Shown here piece after piece: positions 47,089 to 59,196 of a stretch of DNA of 64,000 bases. Origin of the DNA: Cylindrotheca closterium (taxonomy: Eukaryota > Bacillariophyta > Bacillariophyceae > Bacillariales > Bacillariaceae); contig CAKOGP040001725.1 of NCBI GenBank assembly GCA_933822405.4, positions 124,001 to 188,000 of the forward strand, written 5' to 3'. The position numbers and the translations under genes were made by a program. The number at the start of each line of letters is the position of its first letter. Positions within the stretch are counted from its first letter, which is position 1. The notes under the pieces were generated by a model, which ran no database searches, was not told the DNA's origin, and saw nothing but the letters and a program-made list of their open reading frames with translations.

Positions 47089-50000
47089 CTACTCCAACAG
47101 ACGTGACTTCCTTAGTCGCTCGACAACCCCATACGCACCCCAATCGTTGTAGTACCGCATGGCCTCTTGAAGGTGGTATCTAGCCTCCTCTTTGTCATTC
47201 CTTTCACGCCACAGAAAATCACTATACAACTCGTTGAACAATCCTGCATGGTGCAGATGACCAGAACGAGCCACAAACTGTATGGCTTTCTTGTAATGTG
47301 ATTCTGCCTCTTCGTACTTGCCTTCCAGTGCCGCGTGCTCCGCATCAAGAAAAATGCAGTAGTCGACGACATTGACTACTCCATCTTTCTTCCATTTGTG
47401 AATTTGCTTTCGGATCTTTATAGCATGCTGTTTGTACTTCCGTTTCATTGTCCGACGAGCAGCGACATACAAACATATGCCTCTGTGAAATGTCTCAATC
47501 ATGACGTCAGGGACACCCGGTGATATCTTTGAAAACACTTTAGCTCCGCTGATTGCCCTATCTGCCGCTGATGGGTCGTCATAAAAAAGAAGAAGCTGAC
47601 ATTCGATATAATCATGCACTGCCAGAAGGAACGGATCTCCGGCACATGCTTCGATACTGTGGATTTCGCCTTTCAGACTAATCGCATACCCATTCGGTTG
47701 CGGGTTCTGGAGAATAATCCACATTTGCCAATAGCACTTCGCCGCATTTGCCTACAGTGATACAAAATGGATGGCGTAAGAAACTCGCTCATGCTATCGT
47801 GCTGTTTTGACAAGCGATACATACCTGGCTAGTTTGCGATACTTCCTCCATGGCCATGGTGACGTTAGGACACTCTCCTACAATTTGATCGATAGGCTTC
47901 CCCAAAACGTAAGGAAGATAACCAAAATGCTTAGAAAGAACAGAAAAACGAAGGTCCGTTAGCATACATGGTTTACCGCAACACAGTGAATACAAAACAG
48001 GGAAAGTTTTCCGTATCAGCTCACATAAGCTAAGCACCACATTGCATAATCCACTTCGCCATTCCGCATACCCTTGATGTAAGCTTCGTAGTAGATTTCT
48101 TTGCACTGTTGCATGGGCACCAACCATACCATTGAGTATGCGTGTACATTGAAGATTGCCTGACAAGCACGAGGTCTTCCAAAATGAGATTGAGTGGATA
48201 ATGCCAGCTCACGAAACATCGCAGCATTGTTACGTCTTTGGAACACAAGGATCTCTAGATTCCCAAGTGTTGCTATCTCTTTGGCAGAGTATTCGCACAA
48301 ACCATGTTTCAATGTGAGCTGGACAATGTGACAAGAGCAGAGTATCAATTGCATAATGTTTTGGGTATGAAAAGATGAATACTGCAGCCGATTCAGTATT
48401 TCAACAATCGTTTTGTACCTATCATCCATCCTTTTGGGATTCAAGTAGAAATCTTTTGGTTGCTTCTTTACTGCCTTGATTGTGCTCGACAACGTTGAGA
48501 CAGCCTGTAAAGTGATCAACCGTCGACTCCAAATGAACTTATACTTCATGTCTTTCAAAAGTGCGAGGCATGTCTTTACAGTCTCCGAATACTTGATTTC
48601 GACCGTCGACAGCCTCCTTATCTCTATTATTCTCAATGGGATCTTTGCACTCAGTTCAATGTCGTCTTGACTGAGAACAGCTGAACAATAGTTCTTAGAC
48701 TCCTCTACATGCCCAAGTGCAAGTTCTACTTCAGCGCCAAGTGTATACAGCTCGAGTGTCAGAGACTGTAACGTTGTCCAACAGTTATCCGGGAGCATTC
48801 CAATTCCATTTTTCACATATCTCGTGGACGATAGGAACGCAGAGAGACGCATGGCCCTCTTTCCAGCTTTCAAGCACAAAGAAGCAAAATCTGGCGACTG
48901 GCCCCCTACTCCATTACTGATGAGATCGGTGACATCAAACAACCCATCGTCGAGCTCCTTCCCCTGGAGGTTGAGATACAGAAGCTTTCCCATCTCAAAC
49001 TTCATCGTCCTTTCATCCGTCTCTACCAGCGAAATTGCGGCTTCTTGGACTTTGTCATGTACCCATCTGTATTTGACTCCGCCACATCCTTCTACCAGCA
49101 TTTCGCCTTCTATGTATTCTATCAGAGTTGAAACTGCGACAACTTCAAAACCTTTCGACTGTACGATTGCCAGATTCTTCCACAGTGTTTCCACGATCGG
49201 GACTCTCCATGTGGGGCCGAGACAAGCAACAAGCTGAAGTAGCAACCGTACATCTGCTGGCATTTTCTGCATCCTAGACTCAAGTAGCTCCACCACATTG
49301 GCAGTCGATACTGTCGTGTCTGCGATGGTGCGAATGTCATATGACCACTTCATAGTGCCGAGATTGAATGTGACGAGATCCTCGCGTTGGAGCATACTCA
49401 TGAATTCAATGACAAAGAATGGATTCCCCAACGTTCTTTGGAAGCATAGTTCAGCAAGATCTCTGGTACTCTCCTCGTCGTCGATGTCCATCATTTTCAT
49501 GACCATTTGATTTACTTCGTTGCCCCCAAAGCTTTCTACAGCGACTTCTGAAATATCAAAACCAAAGTCCAGCTTCCTGTCCATTAGAGACTCCATTGTC
49601 TTTGAAAGATTACTGTCTTCATTGACTTCATTTGAACGGTAACAGCCAATCACCATCAAAGGGTTGACATTCTGAGTATCGGTGATCAAGCATTCAATAA
49701 GATCTAAGGAAGCAGGATCCGCCCATTGCAAATCGTCAATCAAAAGTACCAAAGGTTTCATCTGGGCTGATAGAAGCCGCGTCAGTAGACGAAAGCTATA
49801 CTTCCATCTATCTTGCAATCCTTCCATGCCGCCTTCTGAGAAGCTCGAAGTCGACTGCTGAATGACAGCGTCCTCAAGCTCCGGAATCATAAAAGTCAAG
49901 GGCTCCACTTCACTACCAAGATCCTCGGACAACTGTTTTCCAATTTTCAGCAGCATATCACGGTCGGTTCTCCATAGTTCCTGGATGAGACCGCTGTATG

Positions 50001-50475
50001 CTTTTGCTATTCCCGAATATGGTTGATCCCTATCATCATCCAAATCGAATTTACCCTCGGCGAAGAATCCATTCGCAGTCGAATTCACATCTTTACTGAT
50101 GGTTCTGGCTAAGGTGGTCTTGCCCACCCCCGCAAAACCTCTAATGAGGACAAGTTCCTTTTTCACCTTGGATGTCTGTATGCCATTGTTATGTGATTGT
50201 GCATTCTCACCGTCATCAGTTGCATCATTGGCTTGTTGAATCAGAGTGCGAAGGCGTATTCTCAAAAGTTCGGTTTCCTTTTCTCTTCCAATCATACCGA
50301 CCGAATGTATCTTCAGCTTGTTAATGGTAAGCTCCGAGAGCCTTGCTTGGGCTAACTTTGACATTCTACTCGGCCTCCGAACCATTGGAGTTTCATTCGA
50401 TCGTTGGGTGACGGATGTCCTGAGCGATGAGGCTGTGATTGAAGCTGCATCTGAATCTATTACGTTCTCTTTCAT
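47089..50475 (-). CDS. STAND/AAA-type ATPase with helical-repeat tail (3 exons)
   Basis: Exons 50475-48025, 47929-47825 and 47751-47089, all phase 0 (GTGAGC...TCTAAG; GTATGT...TGTAG), give about 1072 aa. Residues 60-64 (GMIGREKE) open an Orc1-like AAA ATPase module. Walker A is GFAGVGKT (113-120) and Walker B is LVLLIDDLQWAD (242-253). CYRSNEV and QRTLGNPFFVIEF are the sensor-type motifs usual in this family. The rest is helical, and the last 220 residues are TPR-like (ALEGKYEEAESHYKKAIQF). The set-up matches AAA modules of bacterial and diatom signalling proteins (PknK/adenylate-cyclase-associated type), but no kinase or cyclase domain is visible. Nucleotide-driven regulation is inferred. 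The start follows the longest frame. Confidence 0.82.
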
Positions 50476-51020
50476 GGTATTCTTTGGGTGCTAGTAGGTC
50501 CGCAATCAGGGTTTGTATTATGGAACGATGATTTCTTTGTATTGAAGCTGTTTATGTGTTCGCATTGCAAGAAGTGGGGGAATTCCCACTATGCCTCAGT
50601 ACCTGGTACCGTATTATAGGGAGAGGCATCGGCACAGCCTGCGAAATCACTTATGTGCAAGCTGCGACTTCCACCAATTTCTCGCTTGCAGAAGCTACAG
50701 TCAATGCTTTCACTGGAACTTATTATTATCATCAAAGCGAACTGTGCAATGTTTTCAAAAATGAAACTACAACGAGGTACTGGCGTAGTGCTCATATTCG
50801 GGTACTAGAGTACTGCTGCGGTCTCGAATTTTTATATCATTTCTCCTCGATTTGGACTATTATATTTCTAAATTATTATTTTATTCATCGATTGCATGAG
50901 AATAATTCAAAACCGTAGCTGACATCAAATCCGAGACGAATCAATCATCAGCTACACCTTGCCAAGGCTCATCCGCAAGAGTGGCACACCTCTACAAAAC
51001 GCATAAAACTATTATAAGTC
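50476..51020. promoter_or_regulatory. Divergent spacer between ATPase and J-protein genes
   Basis: The GTACC/GGTACC patch at 50598-50616 lies about 125 bp from the ATPase start. A 120-residue frame at 50556-50918 has no homology that I recognise and is AT-biased; I do not call it a gene. Confidence 0.4.
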
Positions 51021-52234
51021 ATGACCCGTCAATTAGTAGAAGAAGCCTTTGGTAGCAACAATACCAGCATAGACTTGTACAAGGATGTTTTACAATGCCC
51101 CAAGGACGCTTCCAATGCTCAACTTCGCAAAGCCTATTACAAGCGAGCAAGAGACTTTCATCCAGATAAGAATAAGGTGAGCTTGAATGAATATATGCAT
51201 TGGTCACTGGGAAAATTTTCACCTTTCGCAATGTCAATCGCAATCTCAGCAACTTGATCACCTGATGACACTTATTCATTACATATATCATTCATCGCTG
51301 ACACCATCCATCCATCCTATTTTCTTCATTTTCGCATTCCCACTTTTTTATATTTTGTATTTGGCAGGAAGAATCTGCCAAGCTCCAATTTCAAGCCATT
51401 TCCTTTGCGTACAATTATCTAAAAGATCCGGAACGTCGAAAGGATTACGATGAAGAAGGAATCTTACCAGATGAAAATGATATGGGTGACAATGGTGATG
51501 ACGACAATGACAAACCAAACGACTGGAAGGCATATTTCGATATGATATTTGGAAAATTGTCGTCCACCAAGAAAATAGATGACTTTGAGCTCAAATACAA
51601 AATGAGTCTAGAAGAAGAAGCGGATGTTTTGAAATACTACGAACAGTTTCAAGGCAACCTAGTCAAATGCTTGGAATTTGTCATGCTGAGTCAGGACCGG
51701 GACGTCAAGAGATGGATGGAAGATTATATCCAACCTGCCATTGACGAAGGCAAAGTAACCAACTATGAAGCGAATCTGAAATCGAGTATTGGCAAGATTG
51801 ACAAGAAATTAGCCAGAGAACAAAAGAAGAATCAATCCAAACAGAAGAAAACCAAAACTAAGGTAGAAGAGGACGAAGAAGGCGAAGAGGACGACGAAGA
51901 AGAAGTTGCCATTGATGAGGATGAAACGGAATCTGAAGACTCCGAGGACGACAAACGAAAATCCAAAAAAAAGAAGGCAGCTAAACCTGCCGCAAAAAAG
52001 GCCAAGCCAACAGTTACAAAGCGTCGGCGTCAGGTAATGGGCGGATGCGGACCATCAGACGGGTTGATTGCCGCCATTCGGGGACGACAAAATAGTAGGA
52101 ATAGTGGGGGAAGCGAAAATTTGTTCGCTTCCTTGGGTGCTAGATATGGGGTGGACATGGGCGATGATGATCCGTTGGATGATGCTGCATTTGCTAAAAT
52201 ACAGTCCAAACTGAAAAAGAAGAAAGGAAAATAA
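51021..52234 (+). CDS. DNAJC9: DNAJC9-like J-domain protein (2 exons)
   Basis: Exons 51021-51176 and 51368-52234 (phase-0 intron, GTGAGC...TGGCAG) give about 340 aa. The J domain is split by the intron. Helices I-II and the HPD motif (DFHPDKNK) are in exon 1, and helices III-IV (SAKLQFQAISFAYNYLKDPERRKDYDEEG) are in exon 2. A middle region (WKAYFDMIFGKLS, FELKYK, DVLKYYEQFQGNL) matches the DNAJC9 histone-binding part. The C-terminal third is acidic, then Lys-rich, then a Gly/Arg piece. DNAJC9 proteins are histone H3-H4 co-chaperones that recruit HSP70 in the nucleus. The assignment rests on domain order and motifs. Confidence 0.82.
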
Positions 52235-52281
52235 TAGACTCCTTATTATACGATTCTAATCAATATTGTTTTGCAATGCTA

Positions 52282-53403
52282 TTAAAAATTCTTATTATCT
52301 ACTATAGAATGGCGTGAATGGTATCGGGTGAGTATCGACGTCACAGCTTCGAGCCTCTCCTCCTTGGAGATGTATCCCAACTTGAGCTCGTCTTCCCATA
52401 ATTCCGTCCGTTCCCAACAACACAATAATCCTTCCGTAGCTGCCAATTGCTGAAATTTATTCGACAAAGAAGGAAATGCTTGGAGCCGTCGACGGGCTTG
52501 GTTGGGACTGATGATTCGTAGAATCATTCGATTGTTGCGGACAATCAATGTCATGACGTGATCACTCTCTTCCAAGGTCAAGCGAACTCGTTGTATAATA
52601 GCCTTGTCTTGGTCACTGATTCCCTGCAATCGCCCATATGGGGGAATGGGAACAAAATTGTACCTTTGCGATCGCAACTGCACCACGCTCAGCCACTCAG
52701 GAAAACAAGTGTTCCAAGCTCGCAGATTGACAAAGGACCAGGCTTGCATTTCTTTTTCACAACCACCAGCATCTGGAGTCGGTTTGCCTTGGAAAGATGT
52801 TCGGCCATGTTGCTTACCATTATTATTATTATTACTATTATCACCAACGGTACCTCCAAAACAGCAAAGCTTGACCGAGGCGGTCAACCGTTCTTCTTGA
52901 TAAGATCGCATGTTTCTCGGTATGGAAAACTCCATTCGACCAGACCACAGCACACCATGTAAGGTTTCATGATAGGCTATAAGTTGCAAGCGTGTATAGA
53001 GCTGTCCTGTCCGAGTCCTTTGGGTTTCGAAGTTGGAGCTTTTGGACGATTCTTCTTCCAGACGAGGAGTCATTGCACTGTTCAACTCGTCGTGGATCAA
53101 TGTCTGAAGGCAAGCTGGCACCCGTCTCCTTTTCCTTACTGACTCTTGATGATGATAATGGACTTCGTGTTCTTCATGATACTGATCACCAAACTGGCCA
53201 TCAAGCAATGTTCTAAGTGCTGTGTCGGTGTAGTTTACCAGCAATGGCCACAACAGTTCGACGTATTCGTCGCTTCCAATGGCGGCCAACCACAAACTCA
53301 AGATATCCCTTCGACTGCAATAATTAGCCAGAATTGTGGACAGGATCTCAGTAGGATAACATCTCAGATCGAACAAGGCCAGGTCAGTCATGAAGTTTTC
53401 CAC
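52282..53403 (-). CDS. F-box-like hypothetical protein
   Basis: A single exon of 373 aa. Residues about 12-52 (LRCYPTEILSTILANYCSRRDILSLWLAA) look like an F-box (L-P-x-E-I-L ... L). This would imply a ubiquitin-ligase adaptor, but the match is weak. The rest has no known domain. There is an Asn run from a microsatellite (NNNNN) at about 200, and the C-terminal half is probably folded. It converges with the J-protein gene, with stop codons about 50 bp apart. Confidence 0.6.
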   Translation of the reverse strand: MENFMTDLALFDLRCYPTEILSTILANYCSRRDILSLWLAAIGSDEYVELLWPLLVNYTDTALRTLLDGQFGDQYHEEHEVHYHHQESVRKRRRVPACLQTLIHDELNSAMTPRLEEESSKSSNFETQRTRTGQLYTRLQLIAYHETLHGVLWSGRMEFSIPRNMRSYQEERLTASVKLCCFGGTVGDNSNNNNNGKQHGRTSFQGKPTPDAGGCEKEMQAWSFVNLRAWNTCFPEWLSVVQLRSQRYNFVPIPPYGRLQGISDQDKAIIQRVRLTLEESDHVMTLIVRNNRMILRIISPNQARRRLQAFPSLSNKFQQLAATEGLLCCWERTELWEDELKLGYISKEERLEAVTSILTRYHSRHSIVDNKNF

Positions 53404-53902
53404 ATAGGTGAATAAGGATCACAATTTATTGTGTTGACGAACTTTAAAAAAAAAAACAGATATATTTTATTGATGTCTGCCGTGTGTGCGATAATGATTT
53501 CTGTATCGCGCGGCGAGATGCGCGGGGAGAGCGAGAACCACTTTTTCACTTTACGCACGCGTACCGCAGGCTTTGAGCTTCTGGTCTATGGAAATCTGTC
53601 CTGAAATTATTATTGTGATGAACAACATCGAACAAACCTGAAACGCTAAGGGATGATTTTAATTATAATCTGGCATCAGCAATAAGTACGACGGATAAAT
53701 GGTCACTGCAAGCTTTAGTTTGAGCTACGAGAACCGCGTACCGGTAGGTTTGATTTCCGCTTGATTTCCTATCAATGACTTTCCAAAAGTCCCAAAACTT
53801 ATTCAAACTCTCTCTCCTTCATCCGCCGTTATATACCCCACACGGAAGTTTACATTTTATATTGTCACTCGAGTTGTTGATATTGTTTGAGATTGTTGTA
53901 CC
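53404..53902. promoter_or_regulatory. Divergent spacer, promoter of DUF285 gene
   Basis: A TATATA-like box (TTATATACC, 53829-53837) lies about 65-75 bp before the ATG at 53903. A CGTACCGGTAGG patch is at 53737-53748. Confidence 0.5.
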
Positions 53903-54243
53903 ATGGACTCTGAGGATAGCATCGCCAAAAGCAGCAAGAAATCGAGAAGCAGTGGCAGCAAATCTCGTCGTACTGGCCTAGCACCAACAATAAGAGCAAA
54001 AAGAGCAGTGAACCTCGACGAACCAAGAGAAGCAAAGAAGAACACGAGGCCAAGGAAAAGGCCCGTGCTGAGCGAGGCAGTACTGGTGCTCCTACAGATG
54101 GAATAGAGCCAGTTGAAGGCCGCGGCAAGTTTCGAATTGGCAAAAACAACAGACGAAGCCAACAAGACCAAGCGGCCAAAGATAAAGCCGCCAAGGCAAA
54201 GAACCTCATCAATGGATCGACGAATGAACCCATTACTGGACCC
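53903..54243 (+). other. Frame-discontinuous N-terminus of DUF285 gene
   Basis: The ATG at 53903, downstream of a TATA-like box, opens a basic Ser-rich frame ([14 protein letters not shown]) that ends at 54106. The frame of the main CDS is also open here from about 53920. It encodes a clearly related repeat ([29 protein letters not shown], resembling the [20 protein letters not shown] after 54244) but has no ATG. The two frames differ by 1-2 bases, with the switch somewhere between about 53920 and 54100. A sequencing error, a very small intron or a real frameshift would each explain it. Confidence 0.6.
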
Positions 54244-57200
54244 ATGCCAGGTGCGCATGCGGCCTCTCGTGGAAACCAAGCTATCAAAGATCGAGCTGCC
54301 AAGGATTCAGCTGCCAAGTTTAAGAACCGGATCAATCGATCAGGTGGGCCCAATACTGGACCGCCGATGCCTGCTGGTGCCCATGCGGACTCTCGTGGTG
54401 ACAAGATGGACAAAAATACCAAGAAAGGGAGATTCAGTAGACCCTTGGGGACTCAATCTGTCTTAGCCGAGGAAAAACGAGCAGAAAGGCGAGCAAGACT
54501 TGAAGCTGACAAGGGAGATCAACGAGGACGAGGTCGTGGTAACAACAAGGATGGACTCGTCACCGCTAATGCCGTGGAAAGTACTGATGGTGACCAAGCT
54601 TTGGAACTACTCAATATAATGTTGGACCAGAAGGAAGATAAAATATCAAAGAAGGACAAGTCTTTGGATGGAACCACGTCTGATGACGACTCTAGTGAAA
54701 AGAAGAACAAAGAGAAGAAGCAGGACGAATCGCATGGAAGTAAGTGGGTACGATTGAAGAAGAAGAAGGGCGTTTGCTGCCTACTTTTTTTCATTGTGGT
54801 TGCAATTGCCGGTGCTGGATCATGGTTTGGTACGCGTGGCTCTTCAAAGGAAGCATTGCAAGTAGATGGTGTTGGAAGAACAGAGACGAATGTCACGGAT
54901 GCTCCAGCGATTGAAACATCACCAACTCTGGGTCCGTCTACGCTGACGAATTCTTCAACGAGCGCACCTAGTGGAACGCCCAATCCCGACTTTAATTCTG
55001 CCTTTGACCCGCCGTCGACAGAAGACTGCGATGCCATTGCAAAAGGAGAGGCCATTCAAGGTCAGGACTCGATGCCCGTACAAAGCTACGAGCTTAACCT
55101 GGATTCGACTCCTTACATTTCAATGAATTTGGATTTTTCATCCAGCATGATTAGGGATAAGATCAGAGAAATTGTCACCCCTGAGCTTACTGGATGCAAC
55201 CGAGCCGTCCAAAACTTGCGCCATCATCGTCATTTGAATGATGGGTTCTCTTATGAGATTGGAAACGTGATCGTTGATGCGAGCGGAGTCGAAGGGGTTC
55301 AATGTCTTGATGATTCTAAACAGTGCCACCGAGTCAGTGTGAAGCTTGATATTGTGGTGAAAAATGACACTGTTAAAATTACTACTGTGATTGGTGAGCT
55401 CAGCGTCTTCTTTGGAGGCGGCGTTCTTGCGGAGAAACTTGATTTGGCTGACACCTACGAAAGCATTGTTGCTGTGACCTTGAGACCCATTGATGAAACA
55501 ACATCTCCAAGCACTACTGAGAATACGTTACCACCAGAAGCACCAACCACAGCACCAGTTGTCGCTTCTCCCACGCTGCCGGAGACAATAATGCCAAGTA
55601 CAAGTCCAACATTGGAGCCATCCCATCTGCCGACTTTCGCTCCCGTGATAGGCATAACCCCTGGGCCAACTATAGCACTAACTCCTGGACCAACACAGCC
55701 GCCAACTTCTCCTCCAACTCCTGGACCAACTCCACCTCCAACGGCCAGTCCATCTCCTCTGCCAACGTTTGCTCCAGTGGTTCCAGCTCCACTACCTACA
55801 GCATTTCCCACCTTTTTGCCAACGCCCCAACCTACGCCTTTTCCCACCCCTGGACCCACTGTACCCCCGACACCTGGACCTACTTTGCTACCAACACCGC
55901 TACCAACTGCACTCTCAACTCCAGGACCCACACAGTCTCACACACTTCGACCTACTCCGCCACCAACAATGCCATGTTTTCAAACAAGCTCTGAGCTCTC
56001 TGACAGAGTCGGCGAGTGGTTTCGGTCTTCTCAGTTAAAGGCATCCGTCGAGGCCCAATATGGACCAATTGGAGACTGGTGTTTTGGTGCAGGTGTCACC
56101 AGTATGTACAACCTCTTCGGGAGTCGTCATCGTTTCAATGAGGATATTACAAATTGGGACGTCTCTTCTGTTGCCAACATGGATTCCATGTTCTGGAGAG
56201 CCTCAGATTTCAATCAAGATTTGTCATCATGGGATGTTTCCTCTGTCACTACCACTAGGTACATGTTCAATTATGCATCATCCTTCAATCAAGACTTGTC
56301 ACATTGGAATGTGTCTTCTGTAACTGAAATGATTGAAATGTTTGCTTATGCAACATCTTTCAATCAAGCCTTGTCAGCTTGGGACGTTTCTTCTGTTACC
56401 ACCATGAGACGCATGTTCTCTAGTGCAAGCTCCTTCAATCGAGACATCTCGTCATGGGACGTTTCTTCTGTTGTCGAAATGCGCTTAATGTTCGCTTATG
56501 CATCAGCCTTCAATCAAGACTTGTCATCATGGGATGTTTCAAAAGTCACCTTCATGGAGGGAATGTTCCTCAGTGCATCCTCATTCAATCAAGACATATC
56601 GTCCTGGGATATATCTTCAGTCGAGAGGATAAATGGCATGTTTAAGTGGGCGTCTTCTTTCAATAAGAGTCTTTGTGCATGGGGCTCGCGGATTCCTAGC
56701 ACTGCCAACGTTGACGAATATGTTTTTTTTCAGACCAACTCCTGTCCATCACAATCCAGCCCAAACCTCTCTTCGAATCCACCAGGTCCATTTTGCCATG
56801 AGTGTATTTTACAAGCATGTTTTCAATCAGACACCGAGCTCTCTGACGCAGTTGGCGACTGGTTTGAGTCAGCTCAGTCAAAGACATCAATCGAGGCCCA
56901 ATATGGACCGATCGGAAACTGGTGCTTTGGTGCAGGCGTCACCAGCATGAATGAGCTTTTCAAGGAACGTTCTACTTTCAACGAGGATATTGGAAATTGG
57001 GATGTCTCATCTGTAACAAACATGCGTCACATGTTTTATGGAGCATCATCCTTTAATCAAGACTTGTCATCGTGGGATGTTTCTTCTGTCTGGACCATGG
57101 AAATGATGTTCTACAATGCAGTGTCCTTCAACCAAGACATCTCATCATGGGACGTTTCTTCTGTCTGGACTATGCGTGTTATGTTCGGCAACGCGCAATC

Positions 57201-57735
57201 ATTCAACCAAGATTTGTCGAGTTGGAATGTGTCGTCCGTCACCCATATGGGGAGTATGTTTTTCAGCGCAACTTCATTCAATCAAGACTTGACCGCATGG
57301 GATGTCTCTTCTGTCACAAGTATGTATGCAATGTTCATGGGTGCAACATCCTTCAATGGAGACATATCAACATGGGATGTTTCTTCCTGCGAGTTTATGT
57401 TTCAAGTTTTTCAAAGAGCAACATCCTTCAACCGAGATATTTCATCATGGGATGTTTCCTCTGCAACAAGAACAGATTTGATGTTCCAGGGTGCAACAAG
57501 CTTCAACCAAGACATATCATCATGGAATCTTGCCTCTGTCGACAACATGACGCGAATGTTTGAAGGCGCAACATCCTTCAACCAAAATCTTTGTTCATGG
57601 GGTGAACGCATGCCAAAAAAAGACCACGAATACGATGGGATTTACAATTCGTTTTCCGACACCAACTGCCCATCACAAATGTTTCCAAGCTGGTCTTCGA
57701 GTCCCCCGGGTCCGTTTTGCCACTTGTGTACATAA
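54244..57735 (+). CDS. DUF285 (BspA-like) repeat surface protein
   Basis: 1163 aa from the first ATG in this frame. The true N-terminus is probably about 100 residues longer (see the preceding entry). Residues 1-170 are basic/Ser-rich and cytosolic. TM at about 176-198 is [17 protein letters not shown]. Residues about 252-419 form a four-cysteine domain ([21 protein letters not shown] then QCHRV). This domain is also found in the LRR protein at 43.6-46.6 kb. A Pro/Thr-rich stalk spans about 419-575. Two arrays of 25-residue DUF285 repeats ([20 protein letters not shown]) follow, each headed by a CFQ...GDWCFGAGV cap. The first has seven full units at about 577-840 and the second has eight at about 857-1150. 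DUF285 repeats are found in secreted and surface proteins. An adhesion or sensing role is inferred. Confidence 0.87.
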   Translation: MPGAHAASRGNQAIKDRAAKDSAAKFKNRINRSGGPNTGPPMPAGAHADSRGDKMDKNTKKGRFSRPLGTQSVLAEEKRAERRARLEADKGDQRGRGRGNNKDGLVTANAVESTDGDQALELLNIMLDQKEDKISKKDKSLDGTTSDDDSSEKKNKEKKQDESHGSKWVRLKKKKGVCCLLFFIVVAIAGAGSWFGTRGSSKEALQVDGVGRTETNVTDAPAIETSPTLGPSTLTNSSTSAPSGTPNPDFNSAFDPPSTEDCDAIAKGEAIQGQDSMPVQSYELNLDSTPYISMNLDFSSSMIRDKIREIVTPELTGCNRAVQNLRHHRHLNDGFSYEIGNVIVDASGVEGVQCLDDSKQCHRVSVKLDIVVKNDTVKITTVIGELSVFFGGGVLAEKLDLADTYESIVAVTLRPIDETTSPSTTENTLPPEAPTTAPVVASPTLPETIMPSTSPTLEPSHLPTFAPVIGITPGPTIALTPGPTQPPTSPPTPGPTPPPTASPSPLPTFAPVVPAPLPTAFPTFLPTPQPTPFPTPGPTVPPTPGPTLLPTPLPTALSTPGPTQSHTLRPTPPPTMPCFQTSSELSDRVGEWFRSSQLKASVEAQYGPIGDWCFGAGVTSMYNLFGSRHRFNEDITNWDVSSVANMDSMFWRASDFNQDLSSWDVSSVTTTRYMFNYASSFNQDLSHWNVSSVTEMIEMFAYATSFNQALSAWDVSSVTTMRRMFSSASSFNRDISSWDVSSVVEMRLMFAYASAFNQDLSSWDVSKVTFMEGMFLSASSFNQDISSWDISSVERINGMFKWASSFNKSLCAWGSRIPSTANVDEYVFFQTNSCPSQSSPNLSSNPPGPFCHECILQACFQSDTELSDAVGDWFESAQSKTSIEAQYGPIGNWCFGAGVTSMNELFKERSTFNEDIGNWDVSSVTNMRHMFYGASSFNQDLSSWDVSSVWTMEMMFYNAVSFNQDISSWDVSSVWTMRVMFGNAQSFNQDLSSWNVSSVTHMGSMFFSATSFNQDLTAWDVSSVTSMYAMFMGATSFNGDISTWDVSSCEFMFQVFQRATSFNRDISSWDVSSATRTDLMFQGATSFNQDISSWNLASVDNMTRMFEGATSFNQNLCSWGERMPKKDHEYDGIYNSFSDTNCPSQMFPSWSSSPPGPFCHLCT

Positions 57736-58154
57736 TTAAGAATATATAATAGTATCGATATCGTCAGTATTTGTGCCGTGTGCGTTCATCTACCTAGAAC
57801 CTGATGTTCGTTTTTGGAGTTGCGATTGTTGTAGTAATCCTCTTTTTGCATAGCGTGTCGGTGCACCGCAAAAAATTGACAAACCAACAGCTTACAGTAT
57901 ATTATACAAGTGAGACTAAACGAAGCGAGTACCCTGGAGCCTGGAGTATAGTGAGTGGAATCGCGACTTTTTGCATGATTTTGCTGTCGCCAAAACTGCT
58001 GGATCGGATGGGTCGAAAATCGCATTGAAAATTGAAACCTGCACGTATATATATCTCATCACAATAACTTATTGTATTCAACAAGACCGCATCATAAAAC
58101 ATAACTTAACCACGAACCATTCAACAACAGCGGCTGCATCAAACCAACGTTACC
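57736..58154. other. Intergenic
   Basis: A short spacer before the LOG-type gene. No gene could be supported; small frames here are AT-biased. Confidence 0.4.
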
Positions 58155-59196
58155 ATGTCCTCTTCTACGGCTGACAAGGAACACTACAACCTTACTTTGG
58201 AGGATATGGATCCTGCTGTCATCCAGAGCGACTTTTGTCAAACACAAGCTCCCAAATCCTTGCACATTACCTGTTATGGCAGCTCGAGCAACCTAACACC
58301 AACGTCATATATTCAAGAAGCACGTTCGCTGGGATATACGTTAGCGAAGAGAGGTCACGTATGCATCAATGGTGCTGGACCTCATGGTTGCATGGCGGCT
58401 ATGAACGATGGTGCTGTCTTGGGAAATGGACATATTGTTGGAATCATTCATGAAATGTTTTTGGTGGACAGTGGTTACTTTTTGGGCCCTAACGAAAAGG
58501 CAAACTTTGATGACATTGGAACCCACAAGGCTTTTCAGTCGAAAAATAAAGAAACTGGCTTGATTCGGGAAATTATCGTGGCAGGTGGAGATGATTTGCA
58601 AGAACGCAAGAAATTGTTGGTGGAAAATGCGGATGCATTGGTCGTGTTGCCAGGAGGACCAGGAACTTGGGATGGTAAGAATATATTATTCATATTCTCT
58701 CATCTGATATCGACGTCTAGTGTTGTACTCATACCTCATAACTCATCAATCATCTTTTTTTGTATGATTCACTTATATGCGTGTAGAATTATGGGAAATG
58801 GCCTGTGCCCGTCACTTGGGTTTGGTCGATTTGCCAATTGTGTGCATCAATGTCGACAATTATTATGAGCCCTTTCAGAAAATGTTGGACCGGGCTCACA
58901 AAGACAAGTTGATCAAACTGCCGCCAGCCCAAATTGTTCATTTTGCGGCCAATGTAAAGGAAGCTGTGGAATGGTGCGAAGCAGAGGCGGCCAAGAATGC
59001 AGCCAAGAGGGCATCTCACAACCCAAAGGTGTTGCCCCGACGATCATCGGAATGGAGAAAATCGTCCTTTTTTTCATCTCCAGTTGGTGCAAGAAGGAAG
59101 GGCGCCATTGGGATGGACTTGATGCAGAGTGGATTGTTCGTTCTAGGTGGAATGGCGCTGGGCATTGGAATTGGCATGTCGCTAGCGAAGGCATGA
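58155..59196 (+). CDS. LOG: LOG-type phosphoribohydrolase with hydrophobic C-tail (2 exons)
   Basis: Exons 58155-58674 and 58787-59196 (phase-1 intron, GTAAGA...TGTAG) give about 309 aa. Splicing builds the signature PGGPGTWDELWEM (PGGxGTxxE). The upstream CYGSSS and GAGPHGCMAAM patches and an ERKK motif match the Lysine-decarboxylase-like LOG fold. LOG enzymes release free cytokinin bases from nucleoside monophosphates, and relatives hydrolyse other nucleotides; which substrate applies here is unknown. Typical LOGs are about 200-220 aa. This one has a longer N-terminus and a C-terminal extension: a basic linker (RRSSEWRK) and a hydrophobic tail (GLFVLGGMALGIGIGMSLA) like a tail anchor. Stop at 59194-59196. 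Confidence 0.85.

Noticed and set aside
50556..50918. 120-residue plus-strand frame between the ATPase and J-protein genes
   Set aside because: It lies in the divergent promoter spacer, has no recognisable domain or signal, and has AT-biased composition typical of chance frames.
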